This document shows, piece by piece, positions 47,697 through 56,467 of a stretch of DNA of 64,000 bases. The stretch's first letter is position 1. Each line of letters starts with the position of its first letter. The notes beneath the pieces were generated by a model. That model did no database searches. It was not told the origin of the DNA and saw only the letters and a program-made list of their open reading frames with translations. The stretch is taken from the NCBI GenBank assembly GCA_963781555.1, contig CAWAGB010000001.1:1-64000 (forward strand), read 5' to 3'. The position numbers and the translations under genes are program-made. This DNA comes from JAICQM01 sp963781555. GTDB taxonomy: Bacteria > Chloroflexota > Limnocylindria > QHBO01.

Positions 47697-47740
47697 GGCC
47701 CAGAATGGAACCACCGGCATCCCTGGCGCGCAACCCGCCA

Positions 47741-47846
47741 GGACCGCACCGCACCCCACCGGACCGCACCCGCGCCGGGACTTCCGGGGGGCGCGACATG
47801 GGACCCAGCGATCCGCGACCCGAGGCCGGTCCCCGGTCGCTAGAAT
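47741..47846 (+). promoter_or_regulatory. ArsA promoter region with direct repeat
   Basis: GGACCGCACC is repeated at 47741-47750 and 47761-47770 (20 bases apart, two helical turns), upstream of a TAGAAT hexamer at 47841-47846. The ATG at 47874 is 27 bases further on, so this transcript is not leaderless. Confidence 0.4.
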
Positions 47847-47873
47847 CGGGGCCACTCCCCCAGGGCCGGCAGC

Positions 47874-49067
47874 ATGACGCGCATTCTCGTCTACACGGGC
47901 AAGGGCGGTGTCGGCAAGACCAGCGTTGCCGCCGCCACCGCGCTGGCCTGCGCCGACCGCGGCTACCGGACGATCGTGATGTCGACCGACATCGCTCACA
48001 GCCTCGGCGATGCCTTCGACCGCGAGCTCGGCCCGACCCCGCTGGAGATCGCCCCCAACCTGTGGGCGCAGGAGTCGGACGTCTTCTTCAACGTGGCGCG
48101 CTACTGGGGCCGGATCCAGAAGTACGCCGCATCGGTGCTGCGCTGGCGCGGCCTCGACGAAGTGATGGCCGAGGAGATGACGGTCCTCCCCGGTATGGAC
48201 GAGGTCGGCTCCCTGCTGTGGATCGCCGACCACCACGATTCGGGCGACTACGACGTCGTGGTCGTGGATGCTGCCCCGACCGGCGAGACGCTGCGTCTCC
48301 TCTCGCTCCCGGAGGCGGCCAAGTGGTGGATGGAGAAGATCGAGCCCATTGGGCGGCGCATCGCCAAGCTCACCGGCCCACTCATCCAGCGCGTGGTCGG
48401 CATGCCGATGCCCAGCGAGGATGTGTTCAACGCCGGCGAGGAGCTCTTCGCTCGGCTCGACCACATGCATGCCCTCCTCACGGACCATGACAAGACATCG
48501 GTCCGTGTCGTGCTCACCCTGGAGCAGGTGGTGATCAAGGAGGCGCAGCGCTCGTTCACCTACTTTCACCTGTACAACTACCCGACCGACATGGTCGTCG
48601 CCAACCGCGTCCTGCCCGACGAGGTGGGGGCCTACTTCCGCGGCTGGTACGAGGCGCAGCAGCGCTACGGCCCGCTGGTCGAGAAGATGTTCCACCCCAT
48701 CCCGGTGCGCAAGGCACCGTTCTTCGACCGCGAGATGGTGGGCATCGTGCGCCTGCGCGAGCTGGCCGCCACGCTCTACGGCGAGACCGATCCGACCGCC
48801 TTCTTCTACCGCGGCCGTCCGTACTCGGTGGCCCGCGACAACGGCGGCTTCCTCGTCTCGGTGGACCTGCCGTTCACCGAGAAGGACCGCATCAACCTGT
48901 CGCGCCACGGCGACGAGCTGGTCATCGACCTCGGCACGTGGCGCCGCACGCTGGTCCTTCCACGCCTGCTGGTCGACGCGGCGACCCTGGGCGCGAGCTT
49001 CGAGGACCAGACGCTCAAGATCCGATTCGGCCCGCCGGCCCCCCAGACAGGAGAACCCACCCAATGA
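47874..49067 (+). CDS. ArsA-family ATPase with C-terminal HSP20-like domain
   Basis: A 397-residue deviant Walker ATPase of the ArsA/GET3 family. The P-loop is YTGKGGVGKTSVAAATALAC at residues 7-26; switch regions read VMSTDIAHSLGDAFD and VVVVDAAPTGETLRLLSLPE. The helical insert (WWMEKIEPIGRRIAKLTGPL) and nucleotide-base loop (ANRVLPDE) are typical. Residues about 320-395 form an alpha-crystallin-like beta module (GGFLVSVDLPFTEKDRINLS) seen in the ArsA_HSP20 group. The arsenite Cys residues of ArsA are absent, so a tail-anchored or membrane-protein chaperone-like role is likelier than arsenic export. Next gene overlaps as ATGA. Confidence 0.92.
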   Translation: MTRILVYTGKGGVGKTSVAAATALACADRGYRTIVMSTDIAHSLGDAFDRELGPTPLEIAPNLWAQESDVFFNVARYWGRIQKYAASVLRWRGLDEVMAEEMTVLPGMDEVGSLLWIADHHDSGDYDVVVVDAAPTGETLRLLSLPEAAKWWMEKIEPIGRRIAKLTGPLIQRVVGMPMPSEDVFNAGEELFARLDHMHALLTDHDKTSVRVVLTLEQVVIKEAQRSFTYFHLYNYPTDMVVANRVLPDEVGAYFRGWYEAQQRYGPLVEKMFHPIPVRKAPFFDREMVGIVRLRELAATLYGETDPTAFFYRGRPYSVARDNGGFLVSVDLPFTEKDRINLSRHGDELVIDLGTWRRTLVLPRLLVDAATLGASFEDQTLKIRFGPPAPQTGEPTQ

Positions 49068-49357
49068 CCGATACCCCACCCCCCGACCGCACGGCCGACC
49101 TCGAGGCACGCATCGCCGAGCTCGAGCGGCGCAACTGGCGCGCGACGATGGACGAGGGCCGCTCCGGCATCGAGACCGCCTTCTGGGCCGCGGTCCACAC
49201 CGTGTTCCCGGAGGAGGCGCGCAAGCACCTCAAGGTCGCGGGACGCGAGCAGCTGATGGCGGCGCGGGTCTACCTCGACAAGTGGATCGCGCGGCTCGAC
49301 GAGGAGCAGGAGGCTGAGGCCGTCGGCCGCGCGCACGAGAAGATCGACATCGCGTAG
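49064..49357 (+). CDS. Small charged coiled-coil protein, ArsA partner
   Basis: A 97-residue soluble protein overlapping the ArsA stop (ATGA at 49064-49067). It has a short acidic coiled coil (DRTADLEARIAELERRNWRA), then MDEGRSGIETAFWAAVHTVF and PEEARKHLKVAGREQLMAAR. I recall similar genes directly after ArsA in Chloroflexota. It could be an adaptor or cap for the ATPase; this is inference from coupling. Confidence 0.75.
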   Translation: MTDTPPPDRTADLEARIAELERRNWRATMDEGRSGIETAFWAAVHTVFPEEARKHLKVAGREQLMAARVYLDKWIARLDEEQEAEAVGRAHEKIDIA

Positions 49358-49360
49358 CCT
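49355..49360 (+). promoter_or_regulatory. -10 element TAGCCT for the HEAT-like gene (leaderless)
   Basis: TAGCCT includes the stop codon of the preceding gene and lies 8 bases before the GTG at 49369. Confidence 0.45.
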
Positions 49361-49368
49361 CGATCCGA

Positions 49369-49809
49369 GTGGCATCCAGCCCCAAGTGGGGAACGACCCC
49401 ACGCGAGAGCGTCGCGGCAGCGGTCGAGCGGCTCGGGAAACCGGCCGTGGTCGCAGGCTGCCGCGCCCTCCTTGCGGGTAGGCGGGCGAGTCCCGAGCTC
49501 ACCCTGGCACTGGGCGGCCGCCCCGCCCGCTGGGCAGCGGGCTTTGACGAGCCAGCCGGGCCCGAATACTGGCTGCGCGTATGGGGCGCTCGAGGCCTCC
49601 TGTGGGCGTGGGACGACACGGCCACGCCAGCAATCGTGACCGCCCTCGACGACGAGGCCTGGCGAGTTCGGGAGATGGCGCTCCGCGTCGCCAGGAAGCA
49701 CCGGCTGACTTCGGCGATCCCCGCCATCACGGCCATGCGCAACGACCGCAACGCCAGGGTGCGCGCTGCGGCGGGCCGCGCGCTCTCCCACATCGACGGT
49801 GCCGGGTAG
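49369..49809 (+). CDS. HEAT-repeat-like small protein
   Basis: A 146-residue all-helical protein starting with GTG. Two repeats are visible: TPAIVTALDDEAWRVREMAL and IPAITAMRNDRNARVRAAAG, each with the Asp/Arg pattern of HEAT/PBS repeats that form protein-binding solenoids. It begins 12 bases after the coiled-coil gene and is followed by tRNA-Gly. A scaffold role with ArsA is possible but unproven. Confidence 0.75.
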   Translation: MASSPKWGTTPRESVAAAVERLGKPAVVAGCRALLAGRRASPELTLALGGRPARWAAGFDEPAGPEYWLRVWGARGLLWAWDDTATPAIVTALDDEAWRVREMALRVARKHRLTSAIPAITAMRNDRNARVRAAAGRALSHIDGAG

Positions 49810-49837
49810 CCCGGCGCCCCTGCGCGGGAAGTTCCAG

Positions 49838-49843
49838 TACGAT
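49838..49843 (+). promoter_or_regulatory. -10 element TACGAT before tRNA-Gly
   Basis: TACGAT ends 10 bases before the first tRNA base, suitable for a start near 49850. Confidence 0.4.
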
Positions 49844-49853
49844 TGCACAGCGA

Positions 49854-49929
49854 GCGGGAGTAGCTCAGTTGGCAGAGCGGCAGCCTTCCAAGCTGCATGT
49901 CGCGGGTTCGATCCCCGTCTCCCGCTCCA
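49854..49929 (+). tRNA. tRNA-Gly (anticodon TCC)
   Basis: A 76-base cloverleaf: acceptor GCGGGAG pairs with CTCCCGC (49919-49925), T discriminator and encoded CCA (49927-49929). The anticodon arm CAGCC-TTCCAAG-type loop contains TCC, reading GGA and GGG-type glycine codons. The D arm has GCTCAGTTGGCAGAGC and the T arm GCGGGTTCGATCCCCGT. Confidence 0.96.
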
Positions 49930-50043
49930 CCCCTGATTCCTTGGAGGGTGGACCGGCGCGATAGGAGCGCACAACGCGCGCCGCGCGAGTGGATAGCCTC
50001 GCCGGCCCTTGCGTTGTGGCGCGCCTCGGGCGATGGTGCCTTC

Positions 50044-50661
50044 GTGAGACCCTCCGCTGGACTCGCTCTGCTTCTCGCGGCCACTGCCGTGTCCGCGTGT
50101 GCCTCCTCCACGCCCACTCAGTCATCGTCGTCGACACCCGTCCTGCAGAGCGCCAGCGCAACGCTCGCACCGGTCTGGGTCGCCGAGGGGATTGATCCAG
50201 CTCCCGGAGCAGCGGTCACGGGCGGGATCGCCCGTGCGCTGGAGGGACCAGCGGATCAGGTCGTGGCTGCCGTGTTTTCGTTGCGACATCCCGCAGGAAA
50301 TCGGGCCGGTGTATGGGTCTTCCGCGCCGGCGATCTTCCGAGCGAGGAGGCTCTTGCGCGCTGGGCGGCGAACGAGCCGACGTGCGACGGTTCTCCACAG
50401 CGTGGGACCCTGGCAGGTCGAACGATCGTCATGATCCGGCGCCAGTTCATCGACCAGTGCCAGCCTCAATACCTCGTCCAACTCGACGAGCACACCGCAG
50501 CCATCATCACCGATGACGGAGCGTATGCCGGCAACGCCTCAGACACGCCAACCCTTCCGTATCGGTCGGCGGAAGACATCGCGTGGATCGTCACGTGGCT
50601 CGAGACCGAGTTGAACCACGTCGAGCTTCTCCCCGGCGGGGCGCCGCTTAACGAGGGCTGA
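50044..50661 (+). CDS. Putative lipoprotein, unknown function
   Basis: A 205-residue exported lipoprotein. GTG start at 50044 gives RPSAGLALLLAATAVSAC with lipobox VSAC and the lipidated Cys near residue 19, then a Ser/Thr linker. The mature domain contains LEGPADQVVAAVFSLRHPAG and VWVFRAGDLPSEEALARWAA, plus Cys near ANEPTCDGSPQ and DQCQPQYLVQ that could pair. Not a family I recognise. The membrane protein gene starts 4 bases after it. Confidence 0.75.
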   Translation: MRPSAGLALLLAATAVSACASSTPTQSSSSTPVLQSASATLAPVWVAEGIDPAPGAAVTGGIARALEGPADQVVAAVFSLRHPAGNRAGVWVFRAGDLPSEEALARWAANEPTCDGSPQRGTLAGRTIVMIRRQFIDQCQPQYLVQLDEHTAAIITDDGAYAGNASDTPTLPYRSAEDIAWIVTWLETELNHVELLPGGAPLNEG

Positions 50662-50665
50662 CACC

Positions 50666-51214
50666 GTGTTGCGTGGCGATCCTCGCCCAGCAAGGTCCAT
50701 GGGGGTGGCTCTCGCCGCGCTCGTCCCACTCGCCGGTGCCGCCCTTGCCTATGCCCTCTGGTGGATCAGCGACCGACTCCTCTACGTCGGCCCCCTGGAT
50801 CGGGCGCAGTTCGGCTGGCTCGTGGTGGTGCCGGTCTGGTCGCTCACCCCGGTGGCGGCGGCCGTTGCCTGGCGGGCACTGGATCCTGCCGTGCGAGCGA
50901 AGGCGGCGGTGGTCCTCGGCGTCCTCATCGCGTTGGCGTCCGCCGCCCTGTTCTGGTCGGCCAGCGCCTTCCCGAGCTGCGAGGTGGCCGCGGTGCGCTC
51001 GCCTGCCGAGTGGGTCCTTCCCTCGGTCGTCGTGGGCCTCGTGATCGGAGGTGGCTTCGCAGCCGTCTGTCTCGGAGCGACGGCGGTGGCGACGCGAGCC
51101 CGGTGGTGGGTCGTCGTCCTGGCCGGCGCGGGATCTGCATTCGCACTGGTGCTCCTGGCGATCCTGGTCGCGGCGCCATTCCTCATGGGCGGTGGCTGCC
51201 AGCGACCGTTCTGA
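50666..51214 (+). CDS. Four- or five-helix membrane protein, unknown
   Basis: A 182-residue integral membrane protein starting with GTG 4 bases after the lipoprotein stop. Helices: VALAALVPLAGAALAYALWW, GWLVVVPVWSLTPVAAAVAW, AVVLGVLIALASAALFW, VLPSVVVGLVIGGGFAAVCL and WVVVLAGAGSAFALVLLAIL. No conserved polar motif. It may work with the lipoprotein, judging only from position. Confidence 0.75.
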   Translation: MLRGDPRPARSMGVALAALVPLAGAALAYALWWISDRLLYVGPLDRAQFGWLVVVPVWSLTPVAAAVAWRALDPAVRAKAAVVLGVLIALASAALFWSASAFPSCEVAAVRSPAEWVLPSVVVGLVIGGGFAAVCLGATAVATRARWWVVVLAGAGSAFALVLLAILVAAPFLMGGGCQRPF

Positions 51215-51295
51215 GCGACCGCAGAGCCCACCGATTCGCGGCGCGGGCGATGAGCGCCGATACTGACGGCTCGCCACACGGGGCCGAATTGGCCG

Positions 51296-51976
51296 ATGCT
51301 GGGACTCGAACGGCGTGCCACCGAGCACGAGCTTCTCGACGCGGAGACGTTGGACGGGCACGCCCTCCGCAACAATTTGCGCGAGATGGCGCAGCTCAAC
51401 CGGCTCCCCGGCGGCATCGGCGCAAGCGTCCGCGGCATTCGTCGCCTTGCCCCGGCAGATGACGGCACGATCCTCGACGTCGGCACCGGCGGGGCCGACC
51501 TGCCGCGTCGCCTGCGCCGCGAGCTGCCGCGGGCCACGATCATCGGAGTCGATGCGCGCCGCGACGTGCTCGACCTGGCCATGCGCTGGACGCGTACCGA
51601 TGACCGCCTGACGCTCCAGCAGGCCGACGCGACGCAGCTTCCGTTCGCGGATGGCGCCGCCGAGGTGGCGCACGCCTCGCTGCTGATGCATCACCTTGAC
51701 CCGGCCGTCGCGGTGGCGGCGCTCACCGAGATGCGGCGGGTATCGCGGCGCGGTGTCGTCATCAATGACCTGCGGCGGGGCGTGCTGCCGTTCGTGGCGA
51801 CCGCCGCCACCGTGCTCGCCCTGTCGCGAGCGCGCTACACGCGCCACGATGGGGTGCTCTCGGCGCGGCGTGCCTACACCCTGGCGGAGCTCGACGACCT
51901 TGCCTCGGCGGCCGGCCTGCGCCCCCTCTGGCGTTCGCTGGCTGTGATGCCGCGGGTCGCGACGGCGTACCGATGA
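51296..51976 (+). CDS. Class I SAM-dependent methyltransferase (polyketide/lipid-quinone tailoring type)
   Basis: A 226-residue methyltransferase. Motif I is ILDVGTGGADLPRRLRREL, then IIGVDARRDVLDLAM, LQQADATQLPFADGAAEV and ASLLMHHLDPAVAVAAL. The N-terminal ELLDAETLDGHALRNNLREM and LNRLPGG resemble methyltransferases that sit beside type III polyketide synthases and SrsC-like oxidoreductases. Its stop overlaps the FAD enzyme gene (ATGA at 51973-51976). First gene of a four-gene coupled cassette. Confidence 0.88.
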   Translation: MLGLERRATEHELLDAETLDGHALRNNLREMAQLNRLPGGIGASVRGIRRLAPADDGTILDVGTGGADLPRRLRRELPRATIIGVDARRDVLDLAMRWTRTDDRLTLQQADATQLPFADGAAEVAHASLLMHHLDPAVAVAALTEMRRVSRRGVVINDLRRGVLPFVATAATVLALSRARYTRHDGVLSARRAYTLAELDDLASAAGLRPLWRSLAVMPRVATAYR

Positions 51977-53139
51977 GCGAGCTCCGCTGCGACGTCCTGG
52001 TGGTGGGCGCCGGCCCTGCCGGCTCGACGGTCGCAACCGCCCTGGCTCGTACCGGACGCGACGTGGTGCTCGCTGAAGCCCGACGCCATCCCCGCGCCAA
52101 GACGTGCGCCGAGTACGCCAGCCCGCGGATCGCGGAGGAGCTCGCCGCGCTGGGGATCCAGGGCTGGCGGACGGCAGCGGTCCCGGTCGAGGCGATGCAC
52201 GTCGTGCGCGGCCCTACTCGCGTGCCGATCACCTACCGCGACCGCCGCGGCCCAAGAACGGCATGGGGGCTCGACCGCATCGGCTTCGACGACCTGCTGG
52301 CAGCCCATGCCGCAGGGGCCGGCGTCCGCGTGCTGGAGCAGACGCGGTTCTGCGGGCTGACGCGGGCGGCGGGTCGGATCAGCGGGGCGACGCTGGTCGG
52401 TCCGGACGGGCCGCTCACCGTGCGCGCCCGCTGGCTCATCGGGGCCGACGGTGCCCGCTCGCGGGTCGCGCGCGAGCTCGGCGTCGAGCGCACCGTCGTC
52501 GCTCCGCGGCGGCTCGGGCTGGTGGCCCGCTACGACGGGAGCGCCGCGCTGCGCGACCACGGCGAGATGCACGTGGGCACCGGCCAGTACATCGGCCTGG
52601 CCCCCACGCCGGGCGGGCAGCTGAACGTTGGCATGGCCCTTCCGCTCGACGGCACCGGAACGGCCGAGGAACGCTTCGCCGCGGCCATCGACGCGCTGCC
52701 GGCGGTCGCCGCGCGACTGGACGGCCTGCACCGCCGCACCCCGATTCGCGGGTCGGCGCCGATCGGGCACCGCGTGAGCCGGGCCGCCGGGCCGGGGTGG
52801 CTGCTCATCGGCGACGCCGCGGGATTCATCGACCCGTTCACCGGGGAGGGCATCTACCGCGCCCTGCGCTCCGCCCGTCTTGCCGCCGACGCCATCCTGG
52901 GCTCACCGGATCCCGCCGCCGCCTACCTGGCGGGGCGCCGGTCGGCCTTCACCTCCAAGAACGCGCTGACCTGGCTCGTCCAGGGCATGCTCGCCGCGCC
53001 GCCGCTGCTCGGCTATGCGCTGCGCCGTCTCGAGGCCCGCCCCGACGTGGCCGCCGTCCTCGGCGCCGCGCTGGGCGACTGTCGACCGGCAAGCGCCGCG
53101 TTCTCGCCACGCTTCCTGGCCGCGGTGCTCCGGCCATGA
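51973..53139 (+). CDS. FAD-dependent oxidoreductase (geranylgeranyl-reductase / aromatic hydroxylase family)
   Basis: A 388-residue flavoprotein. Rossmann motif VLVVGAGPAGSTVATALA, then DVVLAEARRHPRAKTCAEYA with the conserved Cys seen in the geranylgeranyl reductase family, WLIGADGARSRVARELG (DG motif), and LLIGDAAGFIDPFTGEGIYR (GD motif). Such enzymes reduce prenyl chains or hydroxylate aromatic polyketides. Coupled to the methyltransferase upstream and the cyclase-like gene downstream by ATGA overlaps. Confidence 0.9.
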   Translation: MSELRCDVLVVGAGPAGSTVATALARTGRDVVLAEARRHPRAKTCAEYASPRIAEELAALGIQGWRTAAVPVEAMHVVRGPTRVPITYRDRRGPRTAWGLDRIGFDDLLAAHAAGAGVRVLEQTRFCGLTRAAGRISGATLVGPDGPLTVRARWLIGADGARSRVARELGVERTVVAPRRLGLVARYDGSAALRDHGEMHVGTGQYIGLAPTPGGQLNVGMALPLDGTGTAEERFAAAIDALPAVAARLDGLHRRTPIRGSAPIGHRVSRAAGPGWLLIGDAAGFIDPFTGEGIYRALRSARLAADAILGSPDPAAAYLAGRRSAFTSKNALTWLVQGMLAAPPLLGYALRRLEARPDVAAVLGAALGDCRPASAAFSPRFLAAVLRP

Positions 53140-53582
53140 GGAGCGAGGTCGGCATCACCATCCACGCCCCGTTCGAGCGGATCTTCGCGCTGGCGGCCGA
53201 GATCGAGCGCTGGCCGGAGCGGCTGCCCCACTATCGGTACGTGCGTCAGCTGCCGGACCCCGACGCCGAGCGTCGCTTCGCGATGGGCGCCCGCAATGGA
53301 CCGATCCCCGTACGCTGGGAGGCGATCCAGCGCCCGCGAGCGGAGGCACGCAGCATCGAATTCGTCCACACCGCCGGCGTGACGCGCGGCATGCTGGTGG
53401 AGTGGCGCTTCGCGACACGCACGGATGGCAGCCAGGACGTGAGCATCCACCACGAGCTGACGCTCCGCTGGCCGCTGATCGGTGGCCTCGTGGCGGACCG
53501 CGTCATCGGTCCACTCTTCGTCGAGCCGATCGCGCGGCGCACGCTGCGCCGGATCAGGGCGCTGGCCGAGGCAGCCCCATGA
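53136..53582 (+). CDS. SRPBCC family (polyketide cyclase/aromatase-like) protein
   Basis: A 148-residue START-fold protein: ITIHAPFERIFALAAEIERW at the N-terminus, then LPHYRYVRQLPDPDAERRFA, WEAIQRPRAEARSIEF, and a long C-terminal helix PLFVEPIARRTLRRIRALAE. In polyketide pathways such proteins direct cyclisation; they can also be plain lipid carriers. The position between a flavoprotein and a ketosynthase favours the former. Overlaps both neighbours by 4 bases. Confidence 0.85.
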   Translation: MRSEVGITIHAPFERIFALAAEIERWPERLPHYRYVRQLPDPDAERRFAMGARNGPIPVRWEAIQRPRAEARSIEFVHTAGVTRGMLVEWRFATRTDGSQDVSIHHELTLRWPLIGGLVADRVIGPLFVEPIARRTLRRIRALAEAAP

Positions 53583-54823
53583 GGCGCGTGGTGGTCACCG
53601 GCATCGGTGCCGTGACGCCCATCGGTCACGGGCGCGCAGGGCTGTGGGCGGGCGTGCAGGCCAACCGGTCGGCGGTGCGCGCCATCGACCGCTTCGACGC
53701 GTCCGACTTCCCGTCGCGCATCGCGGCACAGGTCGACGACTTCGTCCCTGCCCACCACCTCGACGCGCGGCGCGCGCGACGCCTCGACCGATTCAGCGCG
53801 TTCGCCGTCGCATCCGCCCGCATGGCGATCGAGGACGCTGGCATCACCGTCGATGCCGCGCTGGGCGACCGGTCGGGCACGTGGATCGGCTCGGCGCTCG
53901 GCGGGGTCGCCTTCGGCGAGGAGCAGCACGCGGCGTACGTCGCGCGCGGGGCGCGCGGCGTCTCACCCACCCTGGCAACGGCCGTCTTCGGCGGAGCGGG
54001 TGCCAGCAACGTGGCCATCGACCTGGGGTTGCGGGGCCCGGCGATCAGCAATGCCAACTCGTGCGCCTCCGGAGCGGTGGCCATCGGCCAGGCCTTCCAG
54101 GCGGTGCGCGACGGGACGGTCGACCTCGCGGTCGCCGGTGGCTCCGAGGCGCCGCTCGCGCCGTTGACCTTCGGCGCGTTCGCCCTCATCCGGGTCCTCT
54201 CCGTGAACAACGACCATCCCGGGAGCGCCTCACGGCCGTTCGACATCGGCCGCGATGGATTCGTGATGGGCGAGGGTGCCGCGGTACTGGTCCTCGAGCC
54301 GCTCGACGCGGCCCTCGCTCGCGGAGCCACGCCACTGGCGGAGCTGCTCGGCTTCGGAGCTTCAACCGATGCGCATCACCTCACCGCCCCGCTGCCCAGC
54401 GGCGAGCGGGCGGCCGCCGCGATCACCGCCGCCCTGGCCGATGCGGGCCGGGATGGCAACGACATCGGCTACGTCAACGCGCACGCCTCGAGCACGCCGC
54501 TCAACGAGGTGGCTGAGGCACGGGCGTTCCACCTCGCGCTGGGGTCACGCGCGGCGACAGTGCCGGTGTCGGGGAACAAGGGACTCTACGGCCACGCGCT
54601 CGGGGCGAGCGGCGCAATCGAGGCTGCGATCACCGTCCTGGCGCTCCACCACGGCGAGCTGCCCGCTACCTGCAACCTGCGCGACCTGGACCCGCAGGTG
54701 GAGCTGACTGTCCTCCGCGAGCCGCTCGCCGCCCGACCGGACACTGCCCTCTCGACGTCATTCGGCTTTGGCGGGTTGAACGCCGCGTTGGTCCTCGGCC
54801 GGGCGACCGACTCAGGCCCCTGA
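53579..54823 (+). CDS. Beta-ketoacyl-ACP synthase II (FabF-like)
   Basis: A 414-residue ketosynthase with a complete catalytic triad: Cys162 in NANSCASGA, His302 in VNAHASSTPLNE and His339 in GLYGHALGASGA, matching Cys163/His303/His340 of E. coli FabF. It starts VVVTGIGAVTPIGHG and ends TSFGFGGLNAALVLG. In this coupled cassette a housekeeping fatty-acid role is less likely than chain extension for a secondary product, but no acyl carrier protein or second ketosynthase is visible. Its last 12 bases overlap the convergent kinase gene. Confidence 0.93.
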   Translation: MRRVVVTGIGAVTPIGHGRAGLWAGVQANRSAVRAIDRFDASDFPSRIAAQVDDFVPAHHLDARRARRLDRFSAFAVASARMAIEDAGITVDAALGDRSGTWIGSALGGVAFGEEQHAAYVARGARGVSPTLATAVFGGAGASNVAIDLGLRGPAISNANSCASGAVAIGQAFQAVRDGTVDLAVAGGSEAPLAPLTFGAFALIRVLSVNNDHPGSASRPFDIGRDGFVMGEGAAVLVLEPLDAALARGATPLAELLGFGASTDAHHLTAPLPSGERAAAAITAALADAGRDGNDIGYVNAHASSTPLNEVAEARAFHLALGSRAATVPVSGNKGLYGHALGASGAIEAAITVLALHHGELPATCNLRDLDPQVELTVLREPLAARPDTALSTSFGFGGLNAALVLGRATDSGP

Positions 54824-56467
54824 CGCGCGCTCCTCCACCTCGCTGGGTGGTGTTCGCGGGATGCGAAGCACGAACGTGCTGCCCTCGCCCACGACGCTCT
54901 CCGCGGTCAGATCGCCGCCAAGCTGACGCGCCACGGTGCGCGAGCCGGCCAGGCCCAGGCCCACGCCGGGGGCACCGACCGACGTCGACGCGCGCTGGAA
55001 CCGTTCGAACACCCTCGGCAGCTCAGCGGCGGGAATGCCGACTCCATGATCGGTCACCCACAGGACCGCATCAGCTCCGTCCGCTCGCGCACCGACCACG
55101 ACCGTCGTCCCATGCTCCGAGTATTTGAGTGCATTCCCGACGAGGTTGTCCAGGATCCGGTGGATCCGCGACGGATCCGAAACGATCACCACCTCCGCGT
55201 CGCCGGCCTCCACGAGGGTGTGGGAATCGCTGATTGCTCGATGCTCCTGCAGCGATCCAGCAATCAGGTCGGTGAGGTTCACCTCTTCGAGTGCCAGCGG
55301 CAGTGACTGGCCCGCGCGGATGAGCGACACGTCCATCAGCTCGGCCACCAGCCGGGCGAGACGGACGGCGGTCCGCTCTGCGCGCTCCAGGAAGTCCGGC
55401 AGGCGGCCGGGGTCTGGAATGGCACGAACGTGCCGCTGGGCGATCTGGAGGTAGCCGAGGATGGTTGCCAGCGGTGTACGCATGTCGTGCGAGGCGGTTG
55501 CCAGAAAGTCGTCGCGCAGGCGCACCGACTCGGTGGCCTCGTGGAGCAGGCGCGCGTTGTCGACCGCGATGCCCGCACGCCGCGCGAGCTCCGTGATGAA
55601 CGGGACGTCCGCCGCCGAGTACGGCACCTGGGCCGCGGAGCGGATGAGCGTCATCGCCCCGAGGAACGCACCGCGAGCGGCGAGCGGCACGACCAGCGCC
55701 GATTGGAGGCCCAGGGCCCGCAGCATGTCGAGGTGCTCGGGATCACGAGCCCCCCGGGCGAGCATCTCCTCGGTGACCTCGGTGACGAGCATCGGCTCGC
55801 CAGTGGTCACGACCCGCATGGCACCGGTGTCGGCATCTGGCGGATAGCGCCGCTGCAGTTCCTCTGCGAGCGCGATCTTCTCCGGGTCGGTGTGTGCGAT
55901 GGCCACCCGCCGCAGGCCGCCCGCTTCGAAGATGTCGACAACGCACCAGTCGGCGAGGCGCGGCACCACAAGTTGCGCCAGCTCGGTGAGCGTCTGTTGG
56001 TAGTCGGTCGACGCACCGAGCACCTCGCCGGCCTCGGCAAGCAGGCGCAGCTCGTTCTCCCGCCGCTTCAGGTCGGAGACGTCCTGGAACGCGTTGATGA
56101 CGTACTGCAGCGCCCCATCGCGCTCGACGCGCGTGGCGCGCACCAGCGACCAGTGGTCGAGGGCGCTGCCTCGCCGTCGGAACCGGACCAGCGACTCGAC
56201 CGATGCCTCTCCCGCCACGGCCCGCCGCCCGGGGAGCTCGGACAACGGGAGTGGCTGTCCGTCCGCGTCGAGGAGCTCGAAACGGCCGATGAGCTCGGCG
56301 AGCGGCGCGCGCACGAGGTCTGCAGGGCTCTCGAACCCGAGCAGCTGGGCAGCCGCCTCGTTGGCAAAGAGCAGGCCGCCGGCAGGGGTCTGGACGGTGA
56401 TCGCGTCCCCCACATGACGCAGGATCTCGCGGAGCTCGAGCTCAGGCGTCGGGGGGTGTCGATCCAC
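54812..56467 (-). CDS. PAS-GAF hybrid-type sensor histidine kinase
   Basis: A 551-residue soluble kinase. PAS (about 15-125: ELREILRHVGDAITVQTPAG, LLGFESPADLVRAPLAEL) with PAC, GAF (about 150-305: RLADWCVVDIFEAGGLRRVA, LQSALVVPLAARG), HisKA with ATASHDMRTPLATILGYLQI (phospho-His) and the ATPase domain (ILDNLVGNALKYSEHG, WVTDHGVGIP, GVGLGLAGSRTVA). GTG at 56465-56467 is chosen for GGAGGGCG 8 bases upstream; it lies inside the end of the receiver gene, which precedes it on the strand. No membrane segment. Confidence 0.92.
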   Translation of the reverse strand: MDRHPPTPELELREILRHVGDAITVQTPAGGLLFANEAAAQLLGFESPADLVRAPLAELIGRFELLDADGQPLPLSELPGRRAVAGEASVESLVRFRRRGSALDHWSLVRATRVERDGALQYVINAFQDVSDLKRRENELRLLAEAGEVLGASTDYQQTLTELAQLVVPRLADWCVVDIFEAGGLRRVAIAHTDPEKIALAEELQRRYPPDADTGAMRVVTTGEPMLVTEVTEEMLARGARDPEHLDMLRALGLQSALVVPLAARGAFLGAMTLIRSAAQVPYSAADVPFITELARRAGIAVDNARLLHEATESVRLRDDFLATASHDMRTPLATILGYLQIAQRHVRAIPDPGRLPDFLERAERTAVRLARLVAELMDVSLIRAGQSLPLALEEVNLTDLIAGSLQEHRAISDSHTLVEAGDAEVVIVSDPSRIHRILDNLVGNALKYSEHGTTVVVGARADGADAVLWVTDHGVGIPAAELPRVFERFQRASTSVGAPGVGLGLAGSRTVARQLGGDLTAESVVGEGSTFVLRIPRTPPSEVEERASGA

